Below are positions 58,966 through 64,000 of a DNA stretch of 64,000 nucleotides, piece after piece. The DNA lies in contig JBMNPF010000001.1 of NCBI GenBank assembly GCA_050943475.1, positions 186,001 through 250,000 of the forward strand, in the 5' to 3' direction. The notes beneath the pieces are model-generated. The model was not told the DNA's origin, ran no database searches, and saw only the letters and a program-made list of their open reading frames with translations. A program made the translations under genes and the position numbers. The stretch is from Metaruminococcus_A sp050943475 (GTDB lineage Bacteria > Bacillota > Clostridia > Oscillospirales > Ruminococcaceae). Each line of letters starts with the position of its first letter. Position 1 is the first letter of the stretch.

Positions 58966-59005
58966 AGCAAAGCCCCCGCTTTTACAAAAAAGCGGGGGCT
59001 TTGCT
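58966..59005 (-). terminator. Terminator of the broken MATE gene
   Basis: AGCAAAGCCCCCGCTTTT pairs with AAAGCGGGGGCTTTGCT around a short A-rich loop. On the minus strand GTAAAACAAAAGG follows. Confidence 0.85.
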
Positions 59006-59061
59006 GGGAGTGGAAGTTCTCCCAATATAAGATGAACCTTTCTGCAGTATAGAAATACGGC

Positions 59062-60479
59062 CTATTGTTTCACCGTATTTTCAGCAGCAGTGTCCGGCGG
59101 AGGGAGAAATCCCTGCCGGATCCAGCGGCCGCGTTTGTAGTAAATGAGGAATAGCAGGCTGGTAAGCACCCACGAAATGGGGTAGCTTACCAGGATAACG
59201 CCGAGTTCATGCCGGAGCGGCAGTGCGACGAACATCCAGATGACGCGGAAGAGACAAACCCCACCGCCGACCAGCAGCATGGGGCGGAGCGCCTCGCCGC
59301 AGCCGCGGATTGCGCCGGACAGCACCTCGATGAGCACAAAGGCGATGTAGAAAGGCATCATATACTGCATCATCACCAGGCCGATCTCGATGACTGCTTG
59401 CTCCTGGGTGAAGATACGGATAAGCCAAGGCGCGCAGGTGCACATAAGAACGCTCATAAAGACGGCGGCGCCGGCTTCCATGCCGGTACAGACCTTGACG
59501 CTGCGGTGTACGCGGTCAATCCGCCCGGCGCCGTAGTTCTGGCCCGCAAAGGTGGTGATGGCGATACCGAAGGCGCCTGAAATCATCCAGAAAAAGCCGT
59601 CGAGTTTGGAAAATGCCGTCCATGCAGCCATGGTGTCGGTTCCAAAACTGTTGATACCCGCCTGGATGAGGATGTTGGAAATGGCGTACATGTTGGATTG
59701 CAGCCCGGCTGGAATCCCGACTAGGAGAATGGATTTAAATTCTGCCTTGTGAAACCGCACCTGCCGTAAAATGACCCGGTGCGCCTCCTTGGTGCGGAAC
59801 AGGGTGATAAAGGTGAGCACGGCGGAAAGGGTCTGCGAAAGGATGGTGGCCAGTGCTGCACCCAGAACGCCCATGCCCAGTACGGCGACCAACAAAATAT
59901 CCAGCACGATGTTGAGCATGCATGCAGCGATGAGATAGTAAAGGGGGCGCTTGGTGTCCCCCACCGCACGCAGAATACCGGAACCGACGTTGTATAGAAA
60001 AGACGGAATTGTCCCAAAAAATAAACGCGCAGATAGGTGGAAGCATACCCCATGACGTCCGGGGTGGTACCCATTGCCGCCAGCGCCCAGTCGGCACAGA
60101 CAAGACCAACCACCATTAAAATTGCGCCGCCTGCCAGAGACATGGCAACTGAAGTATGTACCGTTCTCCGCACACCGTTGGTATTGCGCGCACCGTAAAG
60201 CTGAGCCACAATAACCGTTGTACCGGAGGCAATGCCGACCAGCAGATTGACAATGACGCTTAACAGGGTACCGGTTGCACCGCCGACCGCCGCCAATGCC
60301 TCTTTGCCCATGAACTGCCCGACGATGACCGCGTCTGCCGTATTGTAAAGCTACTGGAAAAAGGTGCCGAACAGGATGGGGAAAAAGAAGATGAGGAGCT
60401 GTTTCCAGACAACTCCCTCGGTAATAGGGTTGTAATCGGGCCTTGCCGGCGCGCGTTTCTTTGCACGGTTCCCTAGCAA
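59062..60479 (-). pseudogene. MATE efflux gene with a nonsense codon and a frameshift
   Basis: Starting from TTG 60479 (GAGGGGG upstream), the frame reads through PILFGTFFQ to a TAG at 60353-60351, where MATE proteins have a second Gln (FFQ-Q-LYNTADAVIVGQF), so CAG to TAG is likely. The same frame resumes and continues to YLRVYFLG, then shifts by one base at a G-run (about 60012-60014) into the frame GTIPSFLYNVGSGILRAVGD, which runs intact to 59062. About 460 residues are recoverable. Two independent lesions argue for a real pseudogene; one could be a sequencing error. Confidence 0.85.
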
Positions 60480-60755
60480 ACGGTTCCCCCTCTTTCTTTG
60501 TATTCTGCTGCACAGCCTCTGCCTGAACGGGAGCGCTGCGGTGTGTTTGATTCAATAGAACTGCATACCATTATACGTCTTTGCGGGTTGTTTGCGCAAG
60601 ACAGACAACCACATTTTTTGTAAAATTTGCTCCCGTGGGATGTATAATCCCTGAAGCGGAAAACATGCGCCACTTTTCCTTTGCAGATTGTGTGCCCAAA
60701 CGGCGCGGCTTTGATGAAAAGAGAAGCGAGGTGTAAGCAACGGCTTGCCGAACAC

Positions 60756-60790
60756 AAAAACGGCGCATCCTTTTGAGGATGCGCCGTTTT
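60756..60790 (-). terminator. Terminator of the iron alcohol dehydrogenase gene
   Basis: AAAAACGGCGCATCC pairs with GGATGCGCCGTTTT; on the minus strand TTTTTG follows. 13 bases after the stop. Confidence 0.9.
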
Positions 60791-60802
60791 GATGGAACCG
60801 GG

Positions 60803-61963
60803 TTACAGAGCCAGTTTGTAGATGTTGTAAATGTCGTCCGCTGTGAGCTTGAAGTTGCCGAGCGGGCCGAACTGGACGGCCTTTTCCGCCATTTCGCGGA
60901 GATGCTCCTCGCCGATGCCGGCTTCGGACAGGCGCACCGGCAGGCCGATGCTGCGGTTGAAGTTTTCGAGCTTCTCAATTGCCATGGCAATGGCGGCATC
61001 TTCGCTGCCGCAGGTGAGGTCAATGTCCATGATGCGGCGTGCGAACTGCGCAAAACGGGCTTTGTTTTTCGGGGCGCAGTATTTCATCCAGGCCGGGAAA
61101 ATAATGGCGAGACCGGCGCCGTGCGCAATGTCGTACATGCCGGAAAGCTCGTGCTCAATTTTATGGCTTGCCCAGTCGCCAATGCGCCCGGTATTGAGCA
61201 GGTTGTTGTGCGCAACCGTACCAGTCCAGAGGATTTCTGCGCGGATGTCGTAATTGGTGGGGTCTTTGAGCGCACGCGGCACATAGAGCATCATGGTTTT
61301 CAGCGCACTTTCAATGAGACGGTCGGTCAATTCAACGTGCTCCACGTTGGTGAAGTACCGCTCAAACAGGTGGGCCATAATGTCGCAGGCACCGTTTGCA
61401 ATCTGTGCTTTTGGCATGGAGTAGGTGTATTCCGGGTTGAGCAGTGCAAATTTTGGGTAAATGCACTCGCAGGTGAGGCCGCGTTTGAGCTGGCCTTCGT
61501 CGTTTGTGATGACGCAGGCGTCCGAGCTTTCGCTGCCTGCCGCCGGGATGGTCAGCACAACGCCCACCGGGATGGATTGGGTCGGGTAAACGCCGTTGAC
61601 AAAGCAGTCCCAAACATCGTCCTGATAAACGCCGACCGAAATGGCCTTGGAGGAGTCGATGACGCTGCCGCCGCCAACTGCGAGAATGAAGTCCAGGTTT
61701 TTCTCCTTACAGAGCGCAATGCCCTCACGCACCAGTTTCAGGCGCGGATTTGGCTGGACGCCGCCGAGCTCGTAGAACTCAATGCCGCCGTCTTTCAGCG
61801 CCTGGGTGACCTTGTCATAAACGCCGTTTTTCTTAATGGAACCGCCGCCGTAGTGCATCAGCACCCGGCTGCCCCCTAAATTCCGGATAAGCTCAGGCAG
61901 TTTGGATTCGTTGTTTTTGCCGAAAAGAATGCGGCAAGGGTTGTAAAATTGAAAATCGACCAT
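60803..61963 (-). CDS. Iron-containing alcohol dehydrogenase, butanol dehydrogenase-like
   Basis: A 386-residue group III alcohol dehydrogenase. GGGSVIDSSKAIS is the NAD(P)-binding loop; metal ligands are the Asp and His of CDIMAHLFE, then His in SHKIEHEL and His in IAHGAGLAI. The sequence resembles YqhD/BdhA enzymes that reduce aldehydes to alcohols, often with NADPH. AGGAGGT lies before the ATG. A consensus promoter (TTGAAA-17-TATAAT) is 57 bases upstream and a terminator follows, so it is monocistronic. Confidence 0.94.
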   Translation of the reverse strand: MVDFQFYNPCRILFGKNNESKLPELIRNLGGSRVLMHYGGGSIKKNGVYDKVTQALKDGGIEFYELGGVQPNPRLKLVREGIALCKEKNLDFILAVGGGSVIDSSKAISVGVYQDDVWDCFVNGVYPTQSIPVGVVLTIPAAGSESSDACVITNDEGQLKRGLTCECIYPKFALLNPEYTYSMPKAQIANGACDIMAHLFERYFTNVEHVELTDRLIESALKTMMLYVPRALKDPTNYDIRAEILWTGTVAHNNLLNTGRIGDWASHKIEHELSGMYDIAHGAGLAIIFPAWMKYCAPKNKARFAQFARRIMDIDLTCGSEDAAIAMAIEKLENFNRSIGLPVRLSEAGIGEEHLREMAEKAVQFGPLGNFKLTADDIYNIYKLAL

Positions 61964-62019
61964 GGTATACCTCCTGTGATTGTATTGGAATGCTGTGTTT
62001 TCATTGCCTAACTGGCTTT

Positions 62020-62048
62020 ATTATAACATGGGCCGGGCAGTTTTTCAA
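62020..62048 (-). promoter_or_regulatory. Promoter of the iron alcohol dehydrogenase gene
   Basis: Minus-strand TTGAAA (62048-62043), 17 bases, TATAAT (62025-62020). Confidence 0.85.
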
Positions 62049-62176
62049 CCGCACGGCTTAAAGAGTGGGAAAGTTGGCAATCAGCGCCAAATTCAGCGCA
62101 ATTTTATCCCGGAGAGCAGCTTGGTGTAAGGTGCGCTGCGTGTTGACAAAAGAAAGACACCCGGCGAAAATGTTAT

Positions 62177-62302
62177 TGGTGCTGGTGCTGGTGCTGGTGC
62201 TGGTGCTGGTGCTGGTGCTGGTGCTGGTGCTGGTGCTGGTGCTGGTGCTGGTGCTGGTGCTGGTGCTGGTGCTGGTGCTGGTGCTGGTGCTGGTGCTGGT
62301 GC
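62177..62302. repeat. 21 perfect tandem copies of TGGTGC
   Basis: Counted directly: 126 bases, 21 identical hexamers, then TG and unrelated sequence. No interruption. A hexamer does not alter reading frame when it expands, and no supported gene crosses it. Copy number in a long perfect repeat may be wrong in an assembly. Confidence 0.97.
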
Positions 62303-62439
62303 TGAGCGGCCTGCCCTAACTGCCCGCAAAACAGGTTGTATCTATTTGCGAAAAGGGAGGATGAAAGGTATTTTTTGCCTGCGTCTTGCACGGACATGCC
62401 GTAGAAGTTTGTCTTGCGGATGGCGGGCCGTCTGGCTGC

Positions 62440-62475
62440 CGGGAAAAAGAAAAGCCGCACCTTTGTGTGCGGCTT
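62440..62475 (-). terminator. Terminator of the XRE gene
   Basis: AAGCCGCAC (62452-62460) pairs with GTGCGGCTT (62467-62475), overlapping the stop codon; on the minus strand TTTTCTTTTTC follows. Confidence 0.9.
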
Positions 62476-62776
62476 AAAGACTGCTCAAAAATTTTAAGAG
62501 AATTTCCTTTTGCTCGTCGGTTAGTTCTGCCCACTTGTTGAGCAGCATGACCTGTTCGGCGGTTAAGTGGCGTTCGGTTTCTTCTTCGGCAAAGAATTCT
62601 GCCATTGAAATGCCAAAACCCTTGCAGATGCTTTCCAGAGTGGAAATAGACGGCTGATAATTTCTGGAGAACATTTGATTTATGGTGCCCTGTGGAACAT
62701 TGGCACGCTTAGCTAACTCATATTTTGACCAATTGTATTTTAAAAGCAATTCTCTAATTCTTTCGAGCGCATTCAT
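62474..62776 (-). CDS. XRE-family HTH regulator with short C-terminal extension
   Basis: A 100-residue protein. SKYELAKRANVPQGTINQMFSRNYQPSISTLESICKGFGISMAEFF is the HTH and following helix; a short acidic tail (LTAEQVMLLNKWAELTDEQKEILL) is helical and could dimerise. The start ATG 62776 has GGGAG upstream. An inverted repeat lies upstream (62800-62858), consistent with autoregulation. Confidence 0.9.
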   Translation of the reverse strand: MNALERIRELLLKYNWSKYELAKRANVPQGTINQMFSRNYQPSISTLESICKGFGISMAEFFAEEETERHLTAEQVMLLNKWAELTDEQKEILLKFLSSL

Positions 62777-63297
62777 AATAAGACTCCCAATATTGTTACA
62801 ACTCTTATGTAATAACTATACAATGGAAAAGCGTTGACAAAAACAACTTATAAGAGTTATAATAAAACTCTAAAGAGCAATATCGAATTCACATTAGTAT
62901 TGATACACATGGCCAATTTTATGCAAAAGAAAGCCTAAATTGTATAATTAATATTTCAATATACTATTTGTTGATGAAAAGTATTTTGCTTTGTGTGGCA
63001 AACGTTTTACAATCGCAGAGGAAGTTTAAACTGGGAAACGGTATAATACGAATGTCTGACTTGTAATTTCAGAAAAACCGCCGCCCCCTTTGGACGATGC
63101 AGAGTACGGCAATGGGTGCGTTTTGTGAAAATTCTGGGTACAAGAGCTGTTGTTCCGGAACAAGACGGACCCATTGGGCAGCCGGTGGGAATCTGCACGG
63201 AAGGGCCCGGTGGAAATCCCGGCAAATTCCGGTTGCCAGGAACGGCGGCTGCATATAATAAAGTGAAGGATATTTTCAGTCAAGGAGATTGCTGCTC
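62777..63297. other. 521-base gap between XRE and the small-protein gene
   Basis: It holds the XRE operator region and a plus-strand promoter (62834-62863), then an AT-rich stretch to about 63000, then GC-rich sequence with TTGCCA and TATAAT spaced 15 (63233-63259) close to the small gene. No conserved frame seen. Confidence 0.45.
62800..62863 (+). promoter_or_regulatory. Consensus plus-strand promoter inside the XRE operator region
   Basis: TTGACA (62834-62839), 18 bases, TATAAT (62858-62863). The 9-base inverted repeat aactcttat (62800-62808) / ataagagtt (62850-62858) has its right arm between the two promoter elements, so XRE binding should repress it. The next plus-strand gene is 434 bases away. 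Confidence 0.75.
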
Positions 63298-63492
63298 ATG
63301 CACAAGGAAGAATTTGAATGGGCGTTTTCCCAATACATTGACGGGCCGGAGTATGACGCTGCACAGACCGCGCTGTTTGAGGTAATCCGGAACGCGTTTG
63401 AAGCGGGGTTCTGCGCTGCTGAACGCCTTTGCTCGCCGCAGGACAGCGGCAAGGTGGTGGAAATCCGGCGCGGCGAGATTGCACAGAAATAG
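63298..63492 (+). CDS. 64-residue protein, paralogue of the 25832-26005 protein
   Basis: The protein starts MHKEEFEWAFSQYID at ATG 63298, set by AAGGAGA 9 bases before it. Pattern F-E-x-x-F-x-x-Y-I-D, then VIRNAFEAGFCAA, is shared with the 57-residue protein near 26 kb. Both genes also sit near an XRE gene. It is probably all-helical. Function unknown. Confidence 0.7.
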   Translation: MHKEEFEWAFSQYIDGPEYDAAQTALFEVIRNAFEAGFCAAERLCSPQDSGKVVEIRRGEIAQK

Positions 63493-63580
63493 CCGGAAAC
63501 TTCTTTTCAAAGGGACAGTGGAACAGGAACACCGGTTTTTCAGTTCGTTTTTCCCGGAAATGTAAAAGTTGTTGTAAAAG

Positions 63581-63619
63581 AAAAAAGAGGGCGGAAGCAG
63601 TTGCTTCCGCCCTCTTTTT
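63581..63619. terminator. Bidirectional terminator
   Basis: AAAAAAGAGGGCGGAAGCA pairs with TGCTTCCGCCCTCTTTTT around a 3-base loop. It serves the minus-strand gene ending at 63628 and possibly the 63298 gene. Confidence 0.92.
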
Positions 63620-63627
63620 ACATGTGA

Positions 63628-64000
63628 TTAGGCTTTTGCGTCATCCTTTTCCCGTTTGAAAGAAGAGACGTATTTTTCCATGTACATCTTCATGGCATTT
63701 TCGTAGACGGTGCCGCCTTCTTCGTGCATCCGGTGCAGGAAAGCGTGCTGGTTGACCTCGCCCTCAATTTGGGCACGCTCGCTCAAATTGTTATCCCCAA
63801 TGACATAGACCGCGATGTTGGAGCAGTGGTCTGCCACACGCTCCAGGTCGGCGACGGTTTCCAGGTAAATGATGCCGGTATCCACCGAACATTTGCCCTT
63901 TTTAAGCCGCTGGATGTGTTTGGCCTTCAGGGTTTCCTCCAGCACGTCGATGGTTTGCTCCAAGGGTTCAACCAGCAGAGCGGTGTTGAGGTCTGCCTTT
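63628..64000 (-). CDS. C-terminal PhoU-like domain of a Na/Pi cotransporter family protein, cut by window end
   Basis: About 124 residues are visible, open to the right edge. HIQRLKKGKCSVDTGIIYLETVADLERVADHCSNIAVYV is the PhoU-type helical repeat with the D-x-E-R-x-A/G-D-H metal pattern found at the C-terminus of NptA/YjbB-type Na/Pi cotransporters. A free-standing PhoU is the alternative, but the spacing fits the fused type better. The frame upstream is LNTALLVEP, so the start is outside the window. Confidence 0.8.
   Translation of the reverse strand, partial: KADLNTALLVEPLEQTIDVLEETLKAKHIQRLKKGKCSVDTGIIYLETVADLERVADHCSNIAVYVIGDNNLSERAQIEGEVNQHAFLHRMHEEGGTVYENAMKMYMEKYVSSFKREKDDAKA

Larger units (their letters stand above)
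61964..62473. other. 510-base gap with ADH promoter, hexamer repeat and XRE terminator
   Basis: It holds the ADH promoter (62020-62048), unremarkable sequence, the 126-base TGGTGC repeat and the XRE terminator. Frames across the repeat (Leu-Val, Ala-Pro or Gln-His runs) have no flanking conserved sequence. Confidence 0.5.

Noticed and set aside
62177..62302. CRISPR array
   Set aside because: Contiguous hexamers without spacers; no cas genes.
62065..62319. A protein made of Leu-Val repeats (or Ala-Pro on the other strand)
   Set aside because: All frames through a TGGTGC repeat are open by necessity; flanks show no conserved coding sequence or RBS.

Overview
The window looks like a chromosomal segment of an anaerobic Clostridia-type Firmicute, most likely a gut member of the Oscillospiraceae/Ruminococcaceae; this is an inference from gene content. 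The signs are the rplM-rpsI pair, tex, maf, DegV, YetF/DUF421, a COG1313 radical SAM protein, ABC-F, a CsoR-type repressor with a metal P-type ATPase, an iron-dependent alcohol dehydrogenase, GGAGG-type ribosome binding sites throughout, consensus TTGACA/TATAAT promoters, and compact hairpin-plus-T-run terminators. No rRNA, tRNA, CRISPR, transposase or phage structural gene was seen.

Layout. 0-6.5 kb: end of an unknown gene, tex, then a minus-strand housekeeping run (DUF3006-like, radical SAM, maf, polysaccharide deacetylase, GNAT). 6.6-22.6 kb: a 13-gene minus-strand catabolic cluster, the most unusual part of the window. In transcription order it holds a TIM-barrel isomerase (A1), two SDR-type dehydrogenase/epimerases (B1, B2), two isomerases (A2, A3), two more SDRs (B3, B4), an IolE-like isomerase (A4), a DUF362 protein, a one-piece transketolase of the split type, a cupin, a methylmalonate-semialdehyde dehydrogenase-like enzyme and an MFS transporter. 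The order is A-B-B-A-A-B-B-A followed by a shared lower pathway. I cannot name the substrate; a cyclitol, uronate or modified sugar would fit the families. A LysR remnant lies just past its end.

23.4-26.4 kb: a nitrilase-family hydrolase and a hotdog thioesterase, then small XRE and ribbon-helix-helix regulators, including a divergent XRE/57-residue pair sharing an operator. 26.6-28.5 kb: ABC-F ATPase. 28.9-33.6 kb: a second sugar cluster (FGGY kinase, LacI regulator, fucose/arabinose isomerase-family protein, VOC protein). 33.8-44.6 kb: scattered genes, including a MATE pump, a HAD phosphatase, twin XRE genes next to a SLOG-family protein, a TtcA-like protein, a class C beta-lactamase-fold hydrolase and a GH5-like glycosidase.

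44.8-50.2 kb: four small exported proteins or lipoproteins that appear related, around an orphan adenine methylase and rplM-rpsI. The latter have a consensus promoter and an attenuator-like hairpin. 50.4-53.1 kb: CsoR-type repressor and Zn/Cd-type P1B ATPase behind a textbook promoter and palindromic operator. 53.2-58.5 kb: two ECF sigma factor loci with DegV and YetF between them. 58.6-64 kb: two broken genes (a small Cys-rich protein and a MATE pump), an iron alcohol dehydrogenase, 21 perfect TGGTGC repeats, an XRE regulator, a second copy of the 57-residue protein family, and the end of a Na/Pi cotransporter-related gene cut by the window edge.
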